A stretch of 64,000 nt of DNA from Pseudomonas triticicola (lineage in GTDB: Bacteria > Pseudomonadota > Gammaproteobacteria > Pseudomonadales > Pseudomonadaceae). Below, piece by piece: positions 53,991-64,000 of the stretch. Below the pieces are notes generated by a model. That model made no database searches. It saw nothing but the letters and a program-made list of their open reading frames with translations, and was not told the DNA's origin. Positions within the stretch are counted from its first letter, which is position 1, and every line of letters begins with the position of its first letter. The translations under genes and the position numbers were made by a program. The DNA lies in NCBI RefSeq assembly GCF_019145375.1, contig NZ_JAHSTX010000001.1, forward strand, positions 3,738,501 to 3,802,500, written 5' to 3'.

Positions 53991-56900
53991 AGCAGGACTC
54001 CCTGTTCCCAGGCGGGTTCGGACTTGGGTTCGGGTTTGCCCTGGAACATCCGGTCGAGGCGTTCGATCAATTCCCGTGGTGGACGCACGAAGTACACGCC
54101 ACGACTTTCGGCACGCGTACCGCGCAGAAACAGATACAGCGCCCCGCCGATGTGACGATCGTAATCGTAATCCGCCAGCCGTGCCTTCAACTGGCGATGC
54201 AATGCCAGCAGATACAGCACGTATTGCAGGTCATAACGGTTGTCGAGGATCGACTGCTCCATCGCCTGCACGGTGTAGGCCTGATCATCCACGCCGAGCC
54301 AATTGGATTTGTAATCGGCGACGTAATAGCGGCCAGCGTGCTCGAAGGTCAGGTCGATAAAGCCCTTGAACATGCCGTTGAGTTGCACCGGCTCCGCCGC
54401 CACCCGGGCGACGCCATTGTGGGTGTGCTGGCGCACCTGTTCATCGAGCTTGAGCACGTCGACTTTGTGGCTGGCGAACCAGAACTCCATCTCGACGCGG
54501 TATTGCTTCAGTTGCTCAAGAACCACCGGCGGTTGCCCGCCAGCGATCGGCAACGGCGACTTGAGCAAATGCTGCAGCCAGTCAGTCAGCGTGGTGATCC
54601 AGCCTTGCCAGCCACGCAGGTTGCAACGCCGGGCAATTGCATCTTCCAGCGCTTCGCGGGTAACCGAAAAACCTTCAGCGCCCGCCCATTCGAGCAAGCC
54701 ATGCAAAAACGTGCCGGGATTCGGTCCGCGAGGAAAACGGTGGATATCGGCGCCACCGCTGATGATTTCGCGAGGTGCGTCGGGGTCGAGGCGCTCGTCG
54801 TCGAAGAGCTTTTGCGCCTGCGGACTGTCCGGTGCTTCATCGCTGCCGACGCTCAATACGTCGCTGATGCGCAAAGCGCTATAGGAAGCGATCCACCAGT
54901 TTTCACTGGCTTTGCGCTTGGGCCGTAGCGTCGCTCGTAGCACTGCTTCATTGCGCGGCGGCTGGTAATGCTCATCAGTGGGCTGAGGCATTTCGCCGAT
55001 GCCAATCGCCGCGCAGTCTTGCTGCAGATCGCGCAGCCAGCGATTCAATTCGCTGGACTCGCCCAAAGCGGCACCGCCACCGAGTAAGTAACCCAGCGCA
55101 GACAGGTGCAACACCGAGCTGTTGTTATTGCCGCGCTTGAGATCGGTGACGCCCAGCCAACAGGCATGTTGTGCACGGGTCAACGCGACATACAGCAGCC
55201 GCAGATCTTCGGCCAGACGCTCATCGTCAGCCAGAGCGATCAACTCGGGAGTCGGCTTGAGGCTGATCTGCGCCTTGCCCGCAGCGTCGTGGTAATGCAG
55301 CGGCAAGCGGCTGCCATCCACCGGTTTCGCCGAGCAAATAAATGGCAGGAATACCAGCGGATATTCCAGACCCTTGGATTTGTGGATGGTCACCACTTTA
55401 ACCAGTTGCTCGTCGCTTTCCAGACGCAAAATCTGCTCTTCACCAGCCTGACCGGACAGTGCCAGCAGCTCGGCCAGATGGCGGATCAATGCTTGCTCGC
55501 CGTCCAGTTCAGCAGCGGCTTGCTGCATCAGCTCCGACAGGTGCAAAAGGTTGGTCAGCACGCGCTCGCCGTCACTACGCTGCATCAGGGTTTGCGGCAG
55601 GTGGAAGTCGTGAAGCAGGCGCCGCAACATCGGCAACACACCCTGCTTGCGCCAGAGCTCTCGATAGCCGCGGAACTGCATGACCCGGGCTTCCCAGACC
55701 ATTTCATCCTGGTTCAGGCGCTCCAGCTCGATCAGCGGCAGGTTCAGGGTGGTGCAGGCCAGCGCAGCCTTGAGCGAGCGCTCGACATCGGGTTCGGCGC
55801 AGGCCTTCAGCCACGCCAGCAGGTCGTGCGCCTCTTGCGCGGCGAATACGGAATCCTTGTCCGAGAGATAAACGCTGCGCACCCCTCTGGCGGCGAGTTC
55901 GGCGCGTACGGCCTGGGCTTCTTTACCGTCGCGGACGAGGATCGCGATGTCCGAAGGACGCAGACCTATGAAGCCATCTGCCTGAACAAAACCAGCGCTA
56001 CCGTTTTGCCCGCCATTGAGCAGTGCGGTGATTTCACTGGCGCAGGCGGCGGCCATTTGCTGGCGATAGAACGCGCCGGACAGCGGCTGATCGCCAGACA
56101 ATAGCCAGACATTCAGTGCCGCGACGTCTTGCCCGGCAATCCGCAGCGTTTCCTTGCGTCCCTGAGACTCAACCGGGAGGAACGGTACCGGGTTCTCGCC
56201 ATTTCTTTCGCGAAACAAAAACGCGCCGCGTCCCTGCTCTCGGGACTCGGCGCGTTCGAATACGTGATTGACCGCTGTCACCATGCCGTGGCTGGAGCGG
56301 AAGTTGGTGCCTAGTGTATGCAAACGGCCGGTAGTGGCCTGACGTGCGCGAAGATAGGTGTAGATGTCGGCACCACGGAAGGCATAGATCGCCTGCTTGG
56401 GGTCGCCGATCAGGAACAGGCCGGTGTCAGGGTGATTGTCCTCGATACGGTAAATGCTCTCAAAGATGCGGTACTGAACCGGATCGGTGTCCTGGAATTC
56501 GTCGATCAGCGCGACCGGGAACTGCTCGCGGATCAGCGTTGCCAGACGCTCGCCGCCCTCCGATTGCAGCGCGGCATCCAGACGCAACAGCATGTCGTCG
56601 AATCCCATTTCTGCGCGGCGACGCTTCTCTTCTTCGAAGCGTGCACCGACCCACTTGGCAGCGTGTTGCAGAACAGCGGCATCGGGCGTCGGCAATGCGT
56701 CGAGGCTCGATTTGAGTGCGGACATGGCGTCCAGCCCCGGATGACTCGGGGCCTGGCCTTTCCAGGCCTCGGCCATGCCTTCGGGTGTCAGACGGGTGAA
56801 GCCGGTGCCAATGTCCAGTTGCTCAAGCGATTCGTCTGCGGCCCAGGTCTTGAGTTTCTCGAACCAGGGTTCGAAATAACGCGCCTGCATCTTGCGGCCA

Positions 56901-57673
56901 TCGACGGTTTTGCTGGCCACGCCTTCATGGCAGAGAGCAAGCAGCTCGTCTGCCCAGTCACGCCAAGGCGCTTTCAGTTCGACCAACGCCGCTCGCCGCT
57001 CCAGCAAACATTCGGCGATCAGCTCCGCAGGCACCTTGCCTTCACCGGTGTCACGCTCGCTGGCGAACAAGCCGCGTACTCGAGGCAGCAACGCTGCGGG
57101 GCCACCCCAATTGCTGCGCACCCAGTTCAGCGCATCGCCCTGCATCGGGTAGCAGAAGAGCCGCCAATAATCGCGCAGTACCTCGCCGAGCAAATCGCTG
57201 TGATCGGTTTCCAGCGACTGCGTGAACAGGCTGCCGCTGTCGAACGCATGCTCGCGCAGCATGCGCTGACACCAGCTGTGAATGGTCGAGACGGCGGCTT
57301 CGTCCATCCACTGCGCGGCGATATCGAGGCGGTTGGCACAGCCTGGCCATTGTTGCGGATCGAACTGATCGCGCAACTCGGCAATCAGTCCGTCGGGGGC
57401 AGTGATTTCATCGCGGAAGAATCGCGCGGCCTCAGCCAAGCGTGTCCGAATTCGTTCACGCAGCTCTTTGGTGGCAGCGTCGGTAAACGTCACTACGAGG
57501 ATTTGCGGCGGCAGCAATTCGCGCGCGAAACCGCTTGTCTCGCCGCCATGACCGAGTATCAGCCGCAGATAAAGTGCCGAGATCGTGAAGGTTTTGCCGG
57601 TGCCGGCGCTTGCTTCGATCAACTGGCTGCCGCGCAGCGGGAAGGCCAGAGCCAACGGTGTTTTGGTACTCAT
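53987..57673 (-). CDS. recB: Exodeoxyribonuclease V beta subunit RecB
   Basis: A 1228-residue UvrD-like helicase with a C-terminal RecB nuclease. Walker A EASAGTGKTFTI near residue 21, LIDEFQDTDPVQYRIF near 385, and the nuclease core GFIDLTFEHAGRYYVADYKSN near 1100 with the Asp-Lys pair. ATG 57673 overlaps recC's stop (ATGA); the longer frame to 57742 is not used. Unwinds 3'-5' and loads RecA after Chi. Confidence 0.96.
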   Translation of the reverse strand: MSTKTPLALAFPLRGSQLIEASAGTGKTFTISALYLRLILGHGGETSGFARELLPPQILVVTFTDAATKELRERIRTRLAEAARFFRDEITAPDGLIAELRDQFDPQQWPGCANRLDIAAQWMDEAAVSTIHSWCQRMLREHAFDSGSLFTQSLETDHSDLLGEVLRDYWRLFCYPMQGDALNWVRSNWGGPAALLPRVRGLFASERDTGEGKVPAELIAECLLERRAALVELKAPWRDWADELLALCHEGVASKTVDGRKMQARYFEPWFEKLKTWAADESLEQLDIGTGFTRLTPEGMAEAWKGQAPSHPGLDAMSALKSSLDALPTPDAAVLQHAAKWVGARFEEEKRRRAEMGFDDMLLRLDAALQSEGGERLATLIREQFPVALIDEFQDTDPVQYRIFESIYRIEDNHPDTGLFLIGDPKQAIYAFRGADIYTYLRARQATTGRLHTLGTNFRSSHGMVTAVNHVFERAESREQGRGAFLFRERNGENPVPFLPVESQGRKETLRIAGQDVAALNVWLLSGDQPLSGAFYRQQMAAACASEITALLNGGQNGSAGFVQADGFIGLRPSDIAILVRDGKEAQAVRAELAARGVRSVYLSDKDSVFAAQEAHDLLAWLKACAEPDVERSLKAALACTTLNLPLIELERLNQDEMVWEARVMQFRGYRELWRKQGVLPMLRRLLHDFHLPQTLMQRSDGERVLTNLLHLSELMQQAAAELDGEQALIRHLAELLALSGQAGEEQILRLESDEQLVKVVTIHKSKGLEYPLVFLPFICSAKPVDGSRLPLHYHDAAGKAQISLKPTPELIALADDERLAEDLRLLYVALTRAQHACWLGVTDLKRGNNNSSVLHLSALGYLLGGGAALGESSELNRWLRDLQQDCAAIGIGEMPQPTDEHYQPPRNEAVLRATLRPKRKASENWWIASYSALRISDVLSVGSDEAPDSPQAQKLFDDERLDPDAPREIISGGADIHRFPRGPNPGTFLHGLLEWAGAEGFSVTREALEDAIARRCNLRGWQGWITTLTDWLQHLLKSPLPIAGGQPPVVLEQLKQYRVEMEFWFASHKVDVLKLDEQVRQHTHNGVARVAAEPVQLNGMFKGFIDLTFEHAGRYYVADYKSNWLGVDDQAYTVQAMEQSILDNRYDLQYVLYLLALHRQLKARLADYDYDRHIGGALYLFLRGTRAESRGVYFVRPPRELIERLDRMFQGKPEPKSEPAWEQGVLL

Positions 57674-60600
57674 GCGCGCGCACCTTCGCTGGACAAGGAA
57701 CGCCAGGGCGCTTCGAATAATGGGCGGTACAAGGCGTCGCACCAGCCGGTGAAGGTTTCGTCTGCCAACAATGCATCGAAGTCGGGATATTGCCGGAGCA
57801 GTGCCGGGCTTTCACGCCGCTCGCCCTCGCTGGTCTGGCCGTCACCTTCATAGGCTTTTCGTGCAGCGGCTTCGGCTTTGACCGAGTCAGTTTGAGACAA
57901 CCAGGCGAACGCGGTTTTTATCGCAATCGGCAAGGGTTGGCGCATGCCGGATTGCCAGGCAAGAAGCAGGTCACCGAGCAAACGCAGCGCTCGGTCCCGC
58001 TCCATTGGCTCAAGCAACAGTGTGTCGTCACTGGCGACCAGCGCTGTGGTTAACGCATGTCCGCTGGCGCAGGCGACCAGATGGGTGATCCACGGTTTGG
58101 TCAGGCGATGCCACTTGCGCGTTTTGATCGAGCCGATGCTGTTGGGAATGGTCGTAACGGACAGCAGGCCGCCATCGGCGCGCTGGTGCAGACTTGCGAG
58201 CCAGCCTTCCAGCCGCAAACCCTGCAAATCGAGACTGACCGGGGTCGCGCTGGTCAACGGCGTCGGCCATAACGTCAGCAACTGCTGATAACGTTGCAGA
58301 AGATCCGGCAGCGGTTCGATCAGTTCACGCTGCAGGCATTCGCCGAAACCCGCCATCGGCAACAAGCCACTGTTTTGCAGGCGCAGCGCCCGGGCTTGCA
58401 GTGCCTGATCGACATCCTGCGGCTGGCTGAGCGCAGCTTCCAGCAAACTGTCGCTGAGCGTGTAGCGCTGCAACGCGTCCAGTACAAAAGGTTCTTCATC
58501 GGCCAACGGCGCTTGCGCGGCCTCGAAATACACTTTGAGACGCTGGGTGAAAAACTGCCGAACCGGATTACGCAGAAAGTCCTGCAGTAAAGCCAGTGTC
58601 AGCGGTTCCTCTTGAACATACGGTGCGAGTAACTCCGCCTCGCTTTGATGCGTTTGCTCTTGATGCACAACTTGCCATTCGCTGGCATAGCTGAACAGTT
58701 GCTCGCCTTCGTGGAAATAGCGGGCGCTGAAAGGTTGCAGAGGATGTTCTTCGGTCAGCACGTCCAACAGATCCTGGCTTGGGTCGATTGAACGCCAGCC
58801 GCTGGCGAGGTGATCGCGCAACTGGCCGATCAGTACCGAGGCAGGTCGTTCGCTGTTGTCACGGATGCTGCGACCGACCCAACTGATATAGAGCTGAGAG
58901 CGTGCGGACAACAGCGCTTCGAGTAACAGGTAGCGGTCGTCTTCACGTCGTGAGCGATCCCCAGGTCGGTAATCGCTGCCCATCAGATCGAAGTCCAGCG
59001 GTGGTTGCGCGCGGGGATAATCGCCGTCGTTCATGCCCAGCAGACAAACCAGTTTGAAAGGAATGGCACGCATCGGCATCAAGGTGCAGAAATTCACCGC
59101 ACCGGCGAGGAATCGTTGCGACAAACGGCCCTGATCCAGCCCGGCGAGCCAGGCTTCGCGCACGACAGTCAGCGGCAGTTCGTCAGTCAGCCCGACCGCC
59201 TCGCAGGTCTCCAGCCAGGTTTCGCGAAGCTCTTCCAGTTGGGTCAGCAGGTAGTCGTCGTGCTCGTTGCTCGCCTGAAAGAACACCTGCATCAGCGCCT
59301 GCAAGCGCAGCCCCCACTCTTTCGGTTGAGCCGGTTGCGTGAGTTGCTGATGAGCGATTTCCAAGGCATCCAGCAGCGCCACCAATGGCCCGATCAGGGC
59401 AGCATCAAGCCCACCGATTTCGTCGTAAGGCTCGATACCTGCACATGCGTCGGCACTGCCGACAGCGTACCCCAGCAGCATTCGGCGCAGGCCGAAATGC
59501 CAGCTGTTCTGCTCCAGTTCCTCCGGCAATCCGAGACCGGCCCGTTGCTCCGCGCTCATGCCCCAACGCACGCCGGCGCCTTCGATCCAGCGATGCAAGG
59601 TTGGCAGGTCGCGCTCCTCTACGCCAAAGCGAGCACGCAGAGCTGGAACATCGAGCAGGTCAAGAATCTCGCTGACCGGGAAACGGCTGTCCGGGAGTTT
59701 GAGCAGGTGCTCGACTGCGATTAGTAACGGATCGCGGCCACGCTGGCCCTGATCCGCCAAAGTGAACGGAATGAAGCGCGTGTCGAATCGATCGAGCTGA
59801 CCGAAAACCGCGCGGATATGCGGCGCATAGCTGTCGATATCCGGGACCATGACGATTACGTCGCGGGGGCGCAAGTCCGGGTCGGCACTGAAACGCGCCA
59901 GCAGTTGATCGTGCAGGATCTCGACTTCACGCTGGGCGCTGTGGGCGATGTGAAAACGTATTGAATGGTCTTGGGTTGAATCGACCGCAGGCCAGAGTTC
60001 GCGTGTCTCGTTAAGTGGACGTAACTCCAGAATGTCATCCTGCAGCTGGTTAAGCATGTTGCGGGGCTGGGCTTCGCTGAACAGGTCGATGCGGCCGTCA
60101 CGAAAGGCTGCGCGGTAGCTGTTGGGGTCGTCGTAGCTGTCGAGCAGGTTGATATAGTCGCGACCTTGCTTGCCCCAAGCGGCCAGCAACGGATGTGCGT
60201 GCTGATGCAGGGTCTCGGCATCAAGTACAACTGGCATCCCGCTTTTGCGTTGTTGCCGCTTGTATTGATGCCGCAGCAGATCCTTGTCGGCGACGATATC
60301 GGCCCAGTGATGGCGACAGGGGTTGTGTACGCAAAGCAGAACCTGACTGAAGCGCGCCAGACCGGCGAGCGCTTCAAGTACCTGCGCGGGTAGCGAAGAA
60401 ATACCAAAAACGATCACACGCGGTGGCAGTGAAGCCGGAGCCTCATCAAGAGTGTTGATGCGCTCCATGAAACGTTGATGGACGCCGGCACGACTCTGCG
60501 CCATGCCTTGTTCGCCGACGTCATCCAGCAGCGCTCGCCACAACTCGGCCTGCCAGCAACTGGTCGCTGGCAGAGGTTTGATTTCACCTCGCACATTGCG

Positions 60601-61122
60601 CAGTTGATGACGCCCTTCCGCCCAATCTTCCAGCCAGTCGGCCCGGTAGACCTGATATTGGTCAAACAGGTCGGCCAGACGCTCTGACAATTGATAGCGC
60701 TTGCGCAGATCGCTGTCGTGGGTGAGGAAGCGTTGCAGCGGCTCGAAATGGGCGCGGTCGATTACCTGTGGCAAGAGGCGCATCAGGCGCCAGGTCAGCG
60801 GGGCTTTGTCGAGCAGGGATTTAGCCGGAATTTCTTCTCGTCCCAATACCATGCGATAGAGCTGCCACATGAAACTGCCGGGTAGTTGAACGTCAATCGC
60901 CGCAGCGATTCCGCAACCGCCAAGGTCGTCGTCTTCGGGATCCTCGGCCAATGCCAGTTTGAGCCATTGGGCGATGCCGTTGCTTTGTACCAAAGCGATT
61001 TCGTTCTCCAAGGGTGCGAGTGGATAGCGCCGCATGATGCTGACCACAAGGCTGCGCAGCTCATCAAGACTGTTACTCTGAACCACCATGAATGCAGCGT
61101 TGAGGGACTGGGCGTCCGACAT
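57670..61122 (-). CDS. recC: Exodeoxyribonuclease V gamma subunit RecC
   Basis: A 1150-residue RecC: inactive helicase-like domains, with RYPLAPLENEIALVQSNGIAQWLKL-type text at the N-terminus, LLGMNDGDYPRAQPPLDFDLM near 695, and FLRNPVRQFF near 855. It recognises Chi and splits the DNA strands. First gene of recC-recB-recD. ATG 61122; 150 bases separate it from the 5S rRNA gene end. Confidence 0.96.
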   Translation of the reverse strand: MSDAQSLNAAFMVVQSNSLDELRSLVVSIMRRYPLAPLENEIALVQSNGIAQWLKLALAEDPEDDDLGGCGIAAAIDVQLPGSFMWQLYRMVLGREEIPAKSLLDKAPLTWRLMRLLPQVIDRAHFEPLQRFLTHDSDLRKRYQLSERLADLFDQYQVYRADWLEDWAEGRHQLRNVRGEIKPLPATSCWQAELWRALLDDVGEQGMAQSRAGVHQRFMERINTLDEAPASLPPRVIVFGISSLPAQVLEALAGLARFSQVLLCVHNPCRHHWADIVADKDLLRHQYKRQQRKSGMPVVLDAETLHQHAHPLLAAWGKQGRDYINLLDSYDDPNSYRAAFRDGRIDLFSEAQPRNMLNQLQDDILELRPLNETRELWPAVDSTQDHSIRFHIAHSAQREVEILHDQLLARFSADPDLRPRDVIVMVPDIDSYAPHIRAVFGQLDRFDTRFIPFTLADQGQRGRDPLLIAVEHLLKLPDSRFPVSEILDLLDVPALRARFGVEERDLPTLHRWIEGAGVRWGMSAEQRAGLGLPEELEQNSWHFGLRRMLLGYAVGSADACAGIEPYDEIGGLDAALIGPLVALLDALEIAHQQLTQPAQPKEWGLRLQALMQVFFQASNEHDDYLLTQLEELRETWLETCEAVGLTDELPLTVVREAWLAGLDQGRLSQRFLAGAVNFCTLMPMRAIPFKLVCLLGMNDGDYPRAQPPLDFDLMGSDYRPGDRSRREDDRYLLLEALLSARSQLYISWVGRSIRDNSERPASVLIGQLRDHLASGWRSIDPSQDLLDVLTEEHPLQPFSARYFHEGEQLFSYASEWQVVHQEQTHQSEAELLAPYVQEEPLTLALLQDFLRNPVRQFFTQRLKVYFEAAQAPLADEEPFVLDALQRYTLSDSLLEAALSQPQDVDQALQARALRLQNSGLLPMAGFGECLQRELIEPLPDLLQRYQQLLTLWPTPLTSATPVSLDLQGLRLEGWLASLHQRADGGLLSVTTIPNSIGSIKTRKWHRLTKPWITHLVACASGHALTTALVASDDTLLLEPMERDRALRLLGDLLLAWQSGMRQPLPIAIKTAFAWLSQTDSVKAEAAARKAYEGDGQTSEGERRESPALLRQYPDFDALLADETFTGWCDALYRPLFEAPWRSLSSEGARA

Positions 61123-61230
61123 ATGGATTCCTTGGAAAATCGCTAAAGCCGAGGCAGAACCTTAGCATTGTCGGCCGGCTGTGACAGCCGGACGAGGTCT
61201 GCGAAGGCTGTAAGAACTTTCTCGCAGGCA

Positions 61231-61265
61231 AAACAAAACCCCAACTGCTTTCGCAATTGGGGTTT
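61231..61265 (-). terminator. rRNA operon terminator
   Basis: AAACCCCAACTGC (61236-61248) pairs with GCAATTGGGGTTT (61253-61265) with one mismatch and a 4-base loop. On the minus strand TTTTGTTT follows. It lies ten bases after the 5S gene and ends the rRNA transcript before recC. Confidence 0.9.
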
Positions 61266-61274
61266 CGGAATTTA

Positions 61275-61393
61275 ATCTTGACGATGACCTACTCTCACAT
61301 GGGGAAACCCCACACTACCATCGGCGATGCATCGTTTCACTGCTGAGTTCGGGATGGGATCAGGTGGTTCCAACGCTCTATGGTCGTCAAGAA
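61275..61393 (-). rRNA. rrf: 5S ribosomal RNA
   Basis: The minus strand reads CATAGAGCGTTGGAACCACC, CCATCCCGAACTCAGCAGTG and GGGGTTTCCCCATGTGAGAG in the right order for Pseudomonas 5S rRNA, and the ends pair (TTGACGACCA with TGACGATGACC). Ends are accurate to a few bases. Open frames here are not genes. Confidence 0.95.
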
Positions 61394-61541
61394 ATTCGGG
61401 TACTGACTCGTGACCGGATGGCCTCGCTTCAGCAAATTGGGTATGTGACAGCTTTCGGTGTTTGTGCGCTTCGAACTTTCGGTTCGTTTCGTCTTCACAC
61501 ACCGCAATCTGGCTTTTAAGCGCAAATTGCTTGGGTGTTAT

Positions 61542-64000
<2,459 letters not shown>

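Overview
The window is a chromosome segment of a Pseudomonas, most likely from the P. fluorescens group. The signs are dense REP/BIME palindromes of the GTGGGAGCGRGC type, a DUF6124 gene behind a structured leader, recCBD followed by yfiRNB, mmsAB, and a 5S/23S rRNA operon of Pseudomonas type. All assignments come from reading translated sequence and recalling families; no search was run.

1-23.4 kb is accessory DNA that looks like a defence island with two modules, both mostly on the minus strand. Module 1 (about 16.5 kb down to beyond the left edge) encodes, in transcription order, an acidic protein of unknown function, a DUF262 protein, a GmrSD-like DUF262+DUF1524 protein, a SNF2/RapA-type helicase, a 1653-residue Eco57I-type N6-adenine methyltransferase, and a large zinc-cluster helicase cut by the window edge. 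The SNF2-methylase-helicase part resembles class 1 DISARM, but the DUF262 pair and acidic protein are not standard DISARM parts, and drmB/drmC are not visible. Module 2 (17.2-23.1 kb) is a coupled operon of a CrfC/RdcA-like dynamin GTPase, an RdcB-like partner and a patatin phospholipase. Further upstream lie a small membrane/coiled-coil protein and, divergently, a BrxR/CapW-like WYL regulator. Module 2 sits between two diverged direct repeats of about 300 bp (16751-17042 and 23131-23432), so it looks like a separable cassette.

23.9-28 kb: a GNAT acetyltransferase, a chemoreceptor with a candidate FliA promoter, a REP array and a FitAB/VapBC toxin-antitoxin pair with a 14-bp-arm palindrome over its promoter region. 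28-34 kb: an operon for an AGPS-like FAD oxidase, a GlpD-like dehydrogenase and an FGGY kinase, divergent from an AraC-type regulator.

34-46 kb: DUF6124 gene with a folded leader, a MITE-like repeat, a VOC protein, a D-amino-acid catabolism cluster (GntP permease, RpiR regulator, D-aminoacylase), a second REP array with a recent duplication, an SDR protein, LysR regulators, an MdaB-like reductase, an ABM monooxygenase, a TauE/SafE transporter and a cupin.

46-61 kb: valine catabolism genes mmsA-mmsB with a divergent LysR gene, the c-di-GMP module yfiR-yfiN-yfiB, and recC-recB-recD. 61.2-64 kb: terminator, 5S rRNA and the 3' part of 23S rRNA on the minus strand.
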